From Platerodrilus igneus (lineage: Eukaryota > Arthropoda > Insecta > Coleoptera > Lycidae), in assembly GCA_036346225.1 (NCBI GenBank), contig JARFIW010000663.1, forward strand, positions 1,426,001 through 1,490,000: 64,000 nt of DNA, given 5' to 3'. Within the stretch, counting starts at the first letter, position 1. Each line of letters begins with the position of its first letter. The notes beneath the pieces were generated by a model. It was given only the letters and a program-made list of their open reading frames with translations. It made no database searches and was not told where the DNA came from. Shown here one piece after another: positions 10,980 through 20,787 of this stretch. A program made the translations under genes and the position numbers.

Positions 10980-13385
10980 GACAATATTTTTAAATAACTA
11001 CTACAGCTCTATCTAACATTATCCGCCACGCTTAACTACAATGACTGGACTTTGTTTGACCGAACTTCATACTTGCAAGCCCAAAAAAACCTCCGAACTC
11101 ACCACAAAAAACCACTTACACAAATTCTTGCAACTTTCCAAGAACCTTTCACACCCAGAAAAAACATCTTACCGGAAAACTCTGTCCTCAAATACCACCA
11201 TAAACCGATCAAAACATATCCTATCCGAAAACGAACTACATATCCTGCCCAAAAAATTAAATTTCTCAATTGCACCCAGAAAAATTCTCGCAGAGGAAAT
11301 TATTAGTTCTGTAGAATCAGCTATCCGATCTCTACCCCAAGACGATGCCAACTTAATTCGCTTTAAAACAACTGAATGTCTCCGACATACCAAATTGCCA
11401 AAACTCCTAACAAAAATGTGACAAAGTAAGAAATGACGGCCTTAAAACACCTACGAACAAACAAGAAAATTGTTATACTCCCTGCAGACAAAGGTAATGC
11501 GACTGTAATTCTAAATCGTACAGAATACAAAAAAAAGATTAAATAAGACGGTTCCTATACTCCAATATCCAAAGACCACCACTTCAAAGCTTGAACGGAA
11601 AATTTCAGCACTATCAAATCCTCTAATATTTTCAAAACTATTCAAAAACGCATAATACGTCGCGAATCCAAACCACCTCGCTTGTACGGCCTTTCTAAAG
11701 TCCATAAACCTGATATCCCTCTCCGTCCGATAGTTACCACAATTGACTCACCAACCTACCATCTGGTAAAATACCTAGCAAATTTCTTAAAACCTTATTC
11801 CGGTAACACCCCTACTAATGTTTTAAACTCTACTCTTTTCACAGAACTAATTGCAAATATTGAGCTACGCCCTAATGATATACTAGTCAGTTTTGACATA
11901 GCATCCCTATTTGCAAACGAACCTGTCATAAATACGGTCTCCATTATTAAACAACTCCTAACCTCAAGAAAACGAATTTGAGTACCTGGCCTCACTCATT
12001 GAAAAATGCTTAACATCTACCTATTTTGTCTTTGACGGACAATTTTGCAAACAAACTTTGGGCACACCAATTGGCTCACCTATATTCCTTATTGTGGCCA
12101 ATATATTCATGGAGTCTTTGGAATCCATGGCTCTAGAATCCACAGACCTTAAACCAAAAACTTGGCTTCGTTATGTAGATTACACTTTTGTCCTTAGCCC
12201 CATGGACACCAAACGCTCAATAATTTTCTAGATCACATAAACCATCAACATAAAGATATTAAGTTCACTATAAAAATTGAAAAGAACGGAACTCTGCCAT
12301 TCCTTGACGTTCTGGTAGAGCGCCAACCTAACGAACGACTAGGTTATTCCGTATATCGAAAACCCACACACAGAGACAGATACCTACATGCGTCGTCACA
12401 TCATCATCTCTCACAAAAAAGATCAGTAATCAACTCTCTAGTCCACCGTGCAATTAAGATTTCACAACCAGAACACTTATCTAATGAATTGACCCACCTT
12501 AAAACTAGTGTTATAAAAAACGGCTATCGTAACTCAGATATCGGCAAAGTAATAAACCGGCATCTGCATCCAACACGAACCCCCAAACCACACTGTAATC
12601 CCGAAACAGCAATCCTTCCGTATATACACAGAGTAACAGACCGAATTGGCAAAATTCTACGTAACACAACATCAAAAAAATCTATAAACCCATTAATAAA
12701 ATTTCACAAATATTACCAACCCCAAAAGATTCTGAAAATAGTCTTAAAGTCCCAAGCCTATATAGTATACCTTACAGCTGCGGTTTAGTATACATAGGAG
12801 AAACAGAACGGTCAGTACAAACTAGACTAAACGATCATAAGCGATGGCCGAACACTAATATGAAACAGGCTACACGATTAACTTTGACAAGACGAAACTA
12901 ATTGCCAGAATTCTATTTTTCTAAAATAAAAAAATTACAGAATCCATAGAAATCAATAAAAATTATAATAATAAAACAAAGACAATGGCTACTACCTTTC
13001 CCCCATTTGGAAAACAAGCCTATGTTCACAACAGCGAAACCGTGACTTTCACTAATCCGCTAGAACACTCCTCTCTATTCATGATCACTCATGCATCAAG
13101 TTCTCGCCCTATTTAAACTACCACTTTCGTTACTTTCACCAGATACTTTGCCACATGATACCTTTTGGCTTTGAATCGGCTAGTGAGTCTGCTAGTTCAA
13201 AAGTAACTCTACTCTTTACATTTTAACTTGTCTACTTAATATTATCATCCTTATCTTTATTATTATTTTTTATTTTATTACTATTTTTCCTTCTCCTGAT
13301 GAAGCTCCTTACAAAAGTGGGCGACACGTCGACCTTGGTTTATAAAATGACACCGTCCCAACCCGGAACCATAAATATTTATAAA
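10980..13385 (+). mobile_element. Penelope-like element B, nearly complete, inactive
   Basis: The plus-strand order is: N-terminal PLE region (LFDRTSYLQAQKNLRTHHKK, about 11050-11110, shifting frame near 11265 to IAPRKILAEEIISSVESAI); the VILPADKGNATVI block (about 11470-11510); RT core with YGLSKVHKPDIPLRPI and ILVSFDIASLF (11682-11960); a frameshift near 11960; LGTPIGSP (about 12058); the catalytic motif changed to YVDY (about 12174-12185); palm and thumb in broken frames to about 12700; and a GIY-YIG-type endonuclease start, CGLVYIGETERSVQTRL (about 12780-12830). A terminal repeat-like end follows (about 13200-13385). Many stops and the altered YVDD show that it is dead. I could not identify a 5' terminal repeat. 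Confidence 0.85.
13294..13334 (+). ncRNA. Hammerhead-ribozyme-like motif in the PLE end
   Basis: CTGATGA at 13296-13302 is followed by a GCTC/GGGC-capable stem II with an 11-base loop, then GACAC (13323-13327, canonical GAAAC), and GTC at 13328-13330. This order is that of a minimal hammerhead core, and PLE terminal repeats are known to carry such ribozymes. The A to C change in the GAAA box and a poorly pairing stem I suggest that this copy is inactive. A second, more decayed copy lies at about 8575-8610. Confidence 0.5.
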
Positions 13386-13905
13386 AAAAGATAATCTAAA
13401 TAATGGCTAAAAGGACGAATAAAGGAATAACTGGATTAATAAATGAAGGTATAAGTATAAATAATTGAACAATTGACCAAAAGGATTAATAAAAAAATGA
13501 ATAGGTGTATGAACAATCGACCTCATTACTAAACTAATGAATAGATTGATCTAAAAAAAAATCAATACCTTAGAAAGTGGAGAAGGAAATAATTGGTTGA
13601 ATAAATGGTTAAATTTATAATTGGATTAGTGAATGGATGGATTAGGGAATGAATAAATGTAAGAACGAATAAACAAATGATTGTATCAGTAAACGAATAA
13701 GCAATAGAATAATCTAACTAATGACTACATAAATAAATAAAAAATGAATCAATAAAGATATGACGAAATATAAGAATAAACAAACCAAAATCTATTATAA
13801 CAAATAAAAGAATCGATCAAGAAACAATGAATGAATAACTAAATAATTCCGAATTAATGAATGGATGAATGAATATTTAAATAAGCGAATAAAAGATTGA
13901 ATGAT
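13386..13905 (+). repeat. Cryptically simple AATGAATA-like sequence
   Basis: The stretch is made of irregular iterations of aataaatgaatgg-type words (for example ttaataaatgaa, gaatggatggatta, aatgaatgaata). It has no constant period. It begins where the PLE ends and resumes at 14410-14690. Confidence 0.7.
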
Positions 13906-14409
13906 TGTGTTCCGTTTATACTGTAAATATTTAAAACTAAATTTCATTAATACATTAAGTTTGTTGATTATCTACGTCCGCCTCGGGATATTTTAAATTT
14001 GTTATTGCAAAAGCCCCATGTGTTTACTTAAGCACGCACCAAGTGCCGTGAGTGATAAAACTTTGTGTGTTATTCCGCATGTGCAACAACAAGTATCGAT
14101 TGGAGAATCCACGAAGCCAGGAGAGTCTCGTTTCGTCTGTCGAATACACCGCATCGCTATCGTCCACGTTCTACATGCAGAAAATCGATTTGTTTTTCGA
14201 CCAGTTCGCATCGTTATTGTACATGAACCGCTTTTTACGTTGGAACCGCTATTGAAGTAAATGTGCTTCGCTTCACCGAAAAAAGCAGATTAGATGCTAC
14301 AACGTTTTTTGGCATTGACACGACTTTGTAAACAATCAGGTGAGTGCTTCATAATAAACGCTTTGCTTTGATTTGATTAAAGACATTAATTATCTGTTGT
14401 TTGTAAACA
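13906..14409 (+). other. Dispersed repeat plus unassigned less AT-rich segment
   Basis: 13905-14040 is the inverted partner of 6690-6860. The rest (about 14040-14340) is less AT-rich than its flanks and open in two overlapping plus-strand frames (to 14260), but neither shows a motif I recognise. At about 14330-14350 the text acaatcaggtgagtgcttc has the form of a strong 5' splice site (CAG then GTGAGT), so an untranslated exon is possible. There is no further support for a gene. Confidence 0.35.
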
Positions 14410-14690
14410 CTATTATATAAATAACTTTTTCTCTCCTAAATTAGCTATCGAAATTGATACCGCAATTATTTCACAGATTGACTTAGTTAGTGGTGCATAA
14501 ACAAATAAACGAGTTGATAAATTAGTAAAAGAGTTGATGAATAAAAAAATAAATAGCCAGTGAATAAATTGATGAATAGACAAATGCATGAATGTAGGAA
14601 TGAATAAACGAAAAATTGAAAAGTAGATAATTTTATAAATAACGGAAGGATCAATAAATAAATAATATTGCGACGTCACCAACCTGGAGA
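14410..14690 (+). repeat. Second block of AATGAATA-like simple sequence
   Basis: The word content is the same as in 13386-13905 (aaacaaataaacgag, gatgaataaaaaaataaat, gaatgtaggaatgaataaacg). The two blocks bracket 13906-14409. An 89-codon minus-strand frame here is a by-product of the simple sequence. Confidence 0.7.
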
Positions 14691-14694
14691 CGAT

Positions 14695-15110
14695 GTCAGA
14701 GCTTGAAACTACTTTACGAATATTCTATTGAAATAATTATATTGTCACCTCTCTTTATACATGAACAACCCACCACACATATGATGACTTGCTTTAATGC
14801 CTTTAGTTCAAATTAGTTAAAATGGAATGGTTGTAAAAGAATAAAATTGATTTTTTAGTGGCAATAATCAATGGAAAAGAGGTTTAATATCGAATAAAAC
14901 GACTTTGTCATGGTTTTACATCCCACAGTATGTCGTGTTATTTGGGTCACCGAAACTGTAAACGTTTCATTAAAAAATGTGAAACAGTCAACAAATAAGG
15001 TGTAGATAAATTTGATATGCGTTAATACTAGTGATAAATTATTTTTAGTTAATCTGACGATCTTCGTTTTAAAGTGGACTGGTATTTTGTATGTATGTGG
15101 TATTATTTTA
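14695..15110. repeat. Isolated copy of the zinc-finger upstream flank (copy 5)
   Basis: It aligns with about 1540-1930 of flank copy 1, including the block around atgacttgctttaatgcc, gtggcaataatcaatgg and cgactttgtcatggttttac, through to aatctgacgatc. No finger array is attached. It retains the segment missing from copies 2 and 3. Confidence 0.75.
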
Positions 15111-15329
15111 CTTTATACAAATAGCTGATTATAGATCCACTGATTGGGTTGATTAATCAATCAATCACCCATCACGGTATTCCCTTTCAGGGTAACCAAA
15201 CTTGGCAGCTCTCTCTGGGAAATATGTAGGGTGTAAATAAAGACTACTAGACTACTTTTACTTCCAGCATCACTGACAATCATTATCCACATTCCTAGGT
15301 CCGTACACTTTTACTTTGCCTTTACAACA

Positions 15330-15440
15330 TTCATACATTGTTTTTGACGTGATCCTTTATTTATGACTTCTCACTTGTCGGTCTTTCAGTACCTACTCTA
15401 CTGCATCCAACTATCTTTCACGTGGTCTTCCGATTGCAGC
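15330..15440 (-). pseudogene. Short LINE C-terminal fragment
   Basis: Read on the minus strand from about 15435, the sequence gives GRPRERQLDAVE followed by a stop and then KDRQVRS. This resembles the conserved GRPRxxWxD tail of endonuclease-reverse transcriptase LINEs. It is too short for family placement. Confidence 0.35.
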
Positions 15441-15453
15441 TCTACCGATTACG

Positions 15454-15745
15454 TTAGTAGCAAATTGGAACGAGAGGCTCAAGAACGTAGTTTGTGATGT
15501 TTATGTCGTCAGAATGAGACAAAAGCAATATTGAGGTCCTTAGGATCATCAGGATGTGCGGGTTTAAGGTCTTTAACATTCCAGATGCATTTGACACCAG
15601 AAGAATCAGTGAGTTTGTAGGCCCAAGAAGAAACAGCTTTAGTAATTGGGAAAGGATCAAGAAATGTAAGCGCGAGCTTGGCGATAAAATGACCTGAAGC
15701 GTCGGACAGAGCAAAATTACGGTGCCAAACGATCAACATGCATCA
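15454..15745 (-). pseudogene. Gypsy-type integrase C-terminal fragment
   Basis: The minus-strand frame at 15509-15739 reads VWHRNFALSDASGHFIAKLA, then DPFPITKAVSSWAYKLTD, then WNVKDLKPAHPDDP. This is the C-terminal domain that follows the integrase core in Ty3/gypsy polyproteins. The catalytic core and LTRs are absent. It is not the missing part of either gypsy element at 42-56 kb as far as I can tell by eye. Confidence 0.65.
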
Positions 15746-15842
15746 ATCAACATACAACGCGCACCGTACCATGCATCACTTGCAATATTAAGCGTGTAAT
15801 GCGCAAAGTGCAACTTGCAATGTACACTATGCAACTTGCACA

Positions 15843-16030
15843 TTCATCATTTTTGTTTTCGATTCTACTTAAGGCGGTTTGACGCAGCGCTAACTTGTTT
15901 TCTATTCTGTGCTAATCTAAAAAGTTCTACATACCCTTCAGAACTTAAATTTCTAATGATTTGACTAATATAGCTAGGTCTAGGTCTTCCTATACTCTTC
16001 TATCTTTTTCCTATCTACCTGGCTCTACAT
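15843..16030 (-). pseudogene. Second 3' fragment of the LINE-A family
   Basis: It aligns with 16262-16420 (shared text attcttttatattctgagctagtctaaaaag with differences, then aatgatttgactaatatagct and ggtcttcctactct). It encodes the same LINE C-terminal tail in broken frames and lies in the same orientation, immediately downstream of LINE A. Confidence 0.65.
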
Positions 16031-16261
16031 AGATATTAGCAGCCTGATGGCTGTTAAAGAACTCCAACATGTTTACATGATTCCCATTTATAAGGAAATG
16101 AAATATTACCCAGTTATCACCTCCAAAAAAGGAAAAGTGTTAAATTATATGTTATGGTAAGGCTTAAGCAGCGAATCGCTGCCAACATGCCAGACGGCTA
16201 ACTGATTGTGGGTTATATCATGGTGACATTTAGTTAATTGATTTTTTTTTTTTTTTTTTGT
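16031..16261 (-). other. Probable LINE 3' untranslated region and poly(A) tract
   Basis: On the plus strand a T18-class run at about 16238-16260 is the poly(A) tail expected for the minus-strand LINE A ending here. The remaining ~200 bases have no other signature. Confidence 0.45.
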
Positions 16262-16542
16262 TTTGTTTTCGAACTTACTTAAGTTCGATTTGATGCAGCT
16301 CTAAATTCTTTTATATTCTGAGCTAGTCTAAAAAGGTTTACATACTTTTCACAACCTAAATCTCTAATAATTTGACTAATATAGCTTTGTCTAGGTCTTC
16401 CTACTCTATTTTTATTTGAAAGTCTATAATCTAAGACTTTACTAAATAGTCCCTCATGTCTTAACTGGTGTCCTATCATTCTATCTCTCCTGACCTTTAA
16501 TTGTTTCCACATACAGGGTTCCTCAACTATCGTTCTATAGAA
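16262..16542 (-). pseudogene. LINE A (endonuclease-RT type), C-terminal part
   Basis: The minus-strand frame gives MWKQLKVRRDRMIGHQLRHE, then NRVGRPRQSYISQIIRDLG, ending shortly before the T run. This is the tail that follows the SWTDRVTNEEV motif in endonuclease-reverse transcriptase LINEs, and that motif is found 2.3 kb away at about 18833-18875. The two halves are separated by the LINE B insertion at 16543-18833. Confidence 0.75.
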
Positions 16543-16854
16543 TAGAATAGATTTATTTGTACTCATGTATACATGGTAGTTCACTGTTACATAAAATAAA
16601 ATTACATATTAAAAGTCTACATTTAATAAATATAACATATATAATTAATTTAAATTGATTAAACATTAATTCTAAAGAAGGTTGTTACTTAAAAATTCAT
16701 CAACTGTGTAATAACATCGGTCTACGAGCAGGGGAAAAATAGTAGCTTTAAATTTTTTAAGTGATCTTAATGATCGTATGCTGCTTGGAAGTTTATTATA
16801 AAATGTAGGTGCCGTTTATATAAACGATTTTTTTGCTTGAGTTGAATTAGGTTT

Positions 16855-16857
<3 letters not shown>

Positions 16858-16905
<48 letters not shown>
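16858..16905. repeat. (TA)n microsatellite
   Basis: A pure TA run inside LINE B, on the left side of the first snap-back element. Confidence 0.9.
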
Positions 16906-16909
<4 letters not shown>

Positions 16910-17169
16910 TGAGGATGATTTTCTAGGGTTACAGGTCAAAACATTAATATAAAGTTTTACATTTTATTGTGCCATAACCTCACTCTATCATACGTACGTT
17001 TCGACTGCTTGAGCCTTTTTCAATGGTTCAGTCACTCCCTAAACTTCTATTCGTTATACATTTAATAACTAAATAAACTAAGCCTATTTGTATGTCATTT
17101 AAAAGTACGTTACAAAATTCTTAACCTACCTTATTGTTAAATGTATAACGAATAGAAGTTTAGGAATTT

Positions 17170-17170
<1 letters not shown>
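16906..17170. mobile_element. Snap-back element S1 in (TA)n
   Basis: Inverted arms of ~29 bases (17040-17069 against 17133-17162, reading aaacttctattcgttatacat) lie in sequence bounded on both sides by TA runs. On the minus strand the left part reads aggctcaagcagtcgaaacgta: a short GGCT/AGTC-capable stem followed by GAAACGT, resembling half of a hammerhead core. Confidence 0.5.
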
Positions 17171-17171
<1 letters not shown>

Positions 17172-17229
<58 letters not shown>

Positions 17230-17237
17230 TATATATA
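17172..17237. repeat. (TA)n microsatellite
   Basis: An almost pure TA run separating snap-back elements S1 and S2. Confidence 0.9.
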
Positions 17238-17590
17238 GCAACAGGCTTTTTGGTCTGCTGGTTAATGAAGTGTACTCTTTATTATAAACTAAGCTTTCGG
17301 TTTTATTTTTAAACCATTATCAAAGATACTAAAAATTAAGAAACGTTAGTATGAGCGTAAAATAGTTAAAAACTTACTTACTAATGTGAGGTTTTACAAT
17401 GAAATCGTTGATATAGATAAATTTTGAATATAAGTTGAAAGTGTGGTAAAACTATTTTACGCCCATACTAACGTTTCTTAATTTTTAGTATCTTTGATAA
17501 TGGTTTAAAAATAAAACCGAAAGCTTAGTTTATAATAAACAGTATATTTCATTAACCAGCAGACCAAAAAGCCTGTTACTATATATATTA
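17238..17590. mobile_element. Snap-back element S2 in (TA)n
   Basis: Arms of about 135 bases (17238-17370 and 17448-17585) are near-perfect inverted copies around a ~75-base spacer; TA runs lie on both sides. Each arm contains tttgataatggtttaaaaataaaaccgaaagctt (written for the right arm at about 17493-17525). This is a GGTTT/AAACC stem with GATAA before it and GAAA after it, in the order of a hammerhead core. There is no coding content. Confidence 0.7.
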
Positions 17591-17618
17591 TATTTTATAA
17601 TTGCAAGGTCGATATACT

Positions 17619-17619
<1 letters not shown>

Positions 17620-17677
<58 letters not shown>
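17620..17677. repeat. (TA)n microsatellite
   Basis: This TA run interrupts the LINE B frame after SIHSHDSY, producing a spurious alternating Tyr-Ile tail. Confidence 0.9.
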
Positions 17678-17679
<2 letters not shown>

Positions 17680-18833
17680 TCATGACTATGAATTGAGCTG
17701 GCCGGAGTGTAATGGTTAGAATTTTTATAGAATAAAATAAGGGTCTCATAAATGAACATTGAGTAAGTTAATACGTTAAGCTTTTTAAAAAGAGGTCTGC
17801 AGTGAGCATTTATTGATACGCCTAGCACAGTTCGGATTACTTTTTTTTGTAATTTAAATACGACAGATGTGTTAACTAGACATAAATTACTCCAAAAGGC
17901 AATACCATATCTCATTCTCGATTCAAACAAAGCAGAGTAACATATTTTTGAGCAATGCACTGGTAATTCCCTGGACACTGATGCAAGTGCATAGCATACG
18001 GAAGATAGTTTAGTTGATAATAAACAAATATGTTCATACCAGTTGAGGTCCTGATCAACTGTTATACCAAGGAATTTTGTACAACTAACTAAATTTAGTG
18101 ACAAGTCTGATATAATACTATTCTGCAAAGATAAAGGTTTGAAATTAATACAGCAAGTTTTTGATTCATCTACTGTTAGCTTATTTATATAATACCAGTT
18201 TTTCATTGACAGATGGTCTGTGCCTAATTTTTCTTTTAGTGAATCTAAATTCAACATAACTTTTTTCGATATCATATATTTATCTTTTGTTTTGAATCTT
18301 ACGGACTGTGATCTGTTTACAAGATAGGATTTGAACCAATCATTAACTATACCTCTAAATCCATAAAATTCTAACTTTTGCAACAGGATTAAGTGATTTA
18401 CAGATACAAATGCTTTATTTAGATCAACAAATAAGGCAGTCGAAATGCCGTGTCTACTATTTAATGTTATGTACAGATTGTTCATAAAGTTATACATTGC
18501 GTCAATTGTAGATTTTTTAGGACAGAATCCAAACTGATCGGGACTAAATATTTTAAATTTGAAAGCAAATTCAATAAGTCGTTTTCTAACTAATGTTTCA
18601 ATGACTTTTGAAAAGGTGGACAATAAAGAGATAGGCCGAAAATTATTTATCGTGAAAGTACCCCCTTTGTGTAGTGGGACGACTATTGCGAATTTTAGAC
18701 AAGTTGGGAATATTCCAGAAAGAAAAGATTCATTTATGAGGTCCGAGAAGTGACTTATAATGTCAAGTGGTAAAGCAAGCAAGACTTTTGTGGAGATGTT
18801 GTCATGACCAGCAGTATTTTTATAAACTTCCTC

Positions 18834-19561
18834 ATTTGTTACTCTATCTGTCCAACTAATCTTTAACATTCTCCTATAACACCAAGATCCAAAAGCTTCT
18901 TTCTTTCTCTTATCTACCTCTTTTAATTGTCCAAGTCTCACTACCGTATAATAGAACGCTCCATACGTATGACATTAAGAAACTTTTTCTATTATTTAAA
19001 CTAATACTATTAGCTATTAGTAAGACTTTCTTTTTTAAAAACATTTTTTTAGCTTGAACTATTCTAGGTACTATATCCCTTCTGCTATGTCCGTCCTTTG
19101 TAATTATACTACCTAAATAGCAAAACCTCCTCCAACTCAGTATTACCTATTTTTAATTTTGGTTTAGAATTAAACTGTAACTCACTTCTCATTATCTTTG
19201 TCTTTCCAGAATTAATTCTCATACCATAGTTACTATGTAGTATCTCATCTAAAATATTTAAAAACTTTCCTAACTCTTTTCTAAACTTTGCTATAATGGC
19301 TATATCATCTGAAAAACGTAACATGTCTAATTTTTATTTCTGTACACTAATATCTATCTCTTTTCTCTCTCTAGCTAAGTTTAAAGTTTCCTCAATATAA
19401 ACATTAAAAATCAAGGGAGATAGTATGCAGTCCTGTCTAACACCATTTCTAATCTTAGCTTCCTTTTCTACTACATCAAATATAATTAATACGCTTTGGT
19501 TGTTGTATAGACTGTAAATAATTTCTCTATCCCTATGAGAGATTCCTATTTTTCGCAAAAC
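18834..19561 (-). pseudogene. LINE A (endonuclease-RT type), reverse-transcriptase part
   Basis: Minus-strand frames carry YSLYNNQSVLI and NGVRQDCILSPLIFNVY (motif B, usual RQGC changed to RQDC; 19334-19558). MLRFSDDIAII follows (motif C, usual FADD changed to FSDD; 19109-19324), then GWCYRRMLKISWTDRVTNEEVYKN-like tail at about 18831-18900 (SWCYRRMLKISW in this copy). Frameshifts separate the pieces. The element is 5'-truncated at 19561, where it abuts the zinc-finger array inside a finger (CKLCN then LINE sequence). It continues at 16262-16542 after the LINE B insert. Confidence 0.75.
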
Positions 19562-20787
19562 CCTGAATTACACAATTTGCATGAGAAGGGACGTTTGTTA
19601 TTGTGCGTTTTCATATGACTTAATATACTACCTTTCCTTGAGGCGGCATAATTACACAAATTGCATTCGAATGGACGTTCGTTAGTGTGCGAATTCATGT
19701 GGATCTTTAAACTACTGTTATTTGACGTGGCATAATTACATAAATTACAGGCGAATGGACGTTCGTTAGTGTGCACCTTCACATGTGCTTTTAAATTATC
19801 TTTCATTAATGCGGTATAATTACATAGGTTGCATTCGAATGGACGTTCATTAGTATGCGACTTCATATGTCTTAATAAACTACCTTTACCTGATGCGGTA
19901 TAATTACACAAGTTGCATACGAATGGACGTTCCTTAGTGTGCGACTTAATATGTTTCTGTAAATAACTTTTTTGTGATGCAGCATAATTACACAATTTGC
20001 ATGCAAATGGACGTTCGTTAGTGTGCGAGTTCATATGTTTTAATAAATTGCCTCTAATTGATGCTGAGTAGTTACACAAATTGCATTCGAATGGACGTTC
20101 GTTAGTGTGCAACTTCATATGTGCTTTCAAATAATTTTTCGTTGATGCGGAATAATTACACAGATTGCATGCGAATGGACGTTCGTTAGTGTGCGACTTC
20201 ATATGTGCTTTTAAATTATCTTTCATTGATGCGGCATAATAACAAAGATTGCATGCGAATGGACGTTAGTTAGTGTGCGACTTAATATGTTTCTGTAAAT
20301 AAATTTGTTGTGATGCATAATTACACAATTTGCATGCAAATGAACGTTCGTTAGTGTGCGAGTTCATATGTCTTAATAAATTACCTTTACTTGATGCGAA
20401 ATAATTACACAAATTGCATTCGAACGGACGTTCGTTAGTGTGCGACTGAATATGTATTTTTAAACTACGTTTCTGCGATGCGGCATAATTACACAATTTG
20501 CATGCAAATGGACGTTCGTTAGTATGCGACTTCATATGTGCTTTTAAATTATCTTTTATTGATGCGGCATAATTACACAGATTGCATGCGAATGGACGTT
20601 CGTTAATGTGCGACTTAATATGTTTCTGTAAATAACTTTTTTGTGATGCGGCATAATTACACAATTTGCATGCAAATGGACGTTCGTTAGTGTGCGTGTT
20701 CATATGTCTTAATATACTAACTTTCCTTGAGGCGGCATAATTACACAAATTGCATTCGAATGGACGTTCGTTAGTGTGCGAATTCAT
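19562..20787 (-). pseudogene. Zinc-finger array copy 2, distal part (14 fingers, one nonsense codon)
   Basis: Two open pieces (19546-20226 and 20266-20787) are in the same frame. They are separated essentially by one nonsense codon in the linker at about 20266 (HTN, stop, RPF, where Glu is normal), and one finger has lost one residue near 20310. Together they hold about 14 C2H2 fingers of the family pattern (CNLCNYAAS...H...H). The last finger is cut after CKLCN by the 5' end of LINE A at 19561, so the natural C-terminus is gone. The array was recently coding or is still partly so. Confidence 0.8.

Larger units (their letters stand above)
16543..18833 (-). mobile_element. LINE B (jockey-like), inserted into LINE A, with its own inserts
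   Basis: The minus-strand frame at about 17680-18832 has RT blocks NFRPISLLSTFSKVIE, SPDQFGFCPKKSTIDA and ALFVDLNKAFVSVNH (motif A, with D changed to V). Near 18255 it jumps from KYMISKKV to MLNLDSLKEKLG, so motif B and the YADD motif are deleted. The thumb and C-terminal region (KFLGITVDQDLNWYEHI, SVVFKLQKKVIRTVLG) follow to SIHSHDSY, where a (TA)n run begins. The true C-terminus (FYNKLPSSIRSLRSLKKFK, VDRCYYTVDEFLSNN) resumes at about 16680-16850 after ~840 bp of (TA)n and snap-back elements. The 3' end (about 16543-16560) is a CTATT-rich tail. It is inactive. Confidence 0.75.

Noticed and set aside
14413..14682. An 89-codon minus-strand frame
   Set aside because: It is produced by AATGAATA-type simple sequence, and the composition of the product follows from it.
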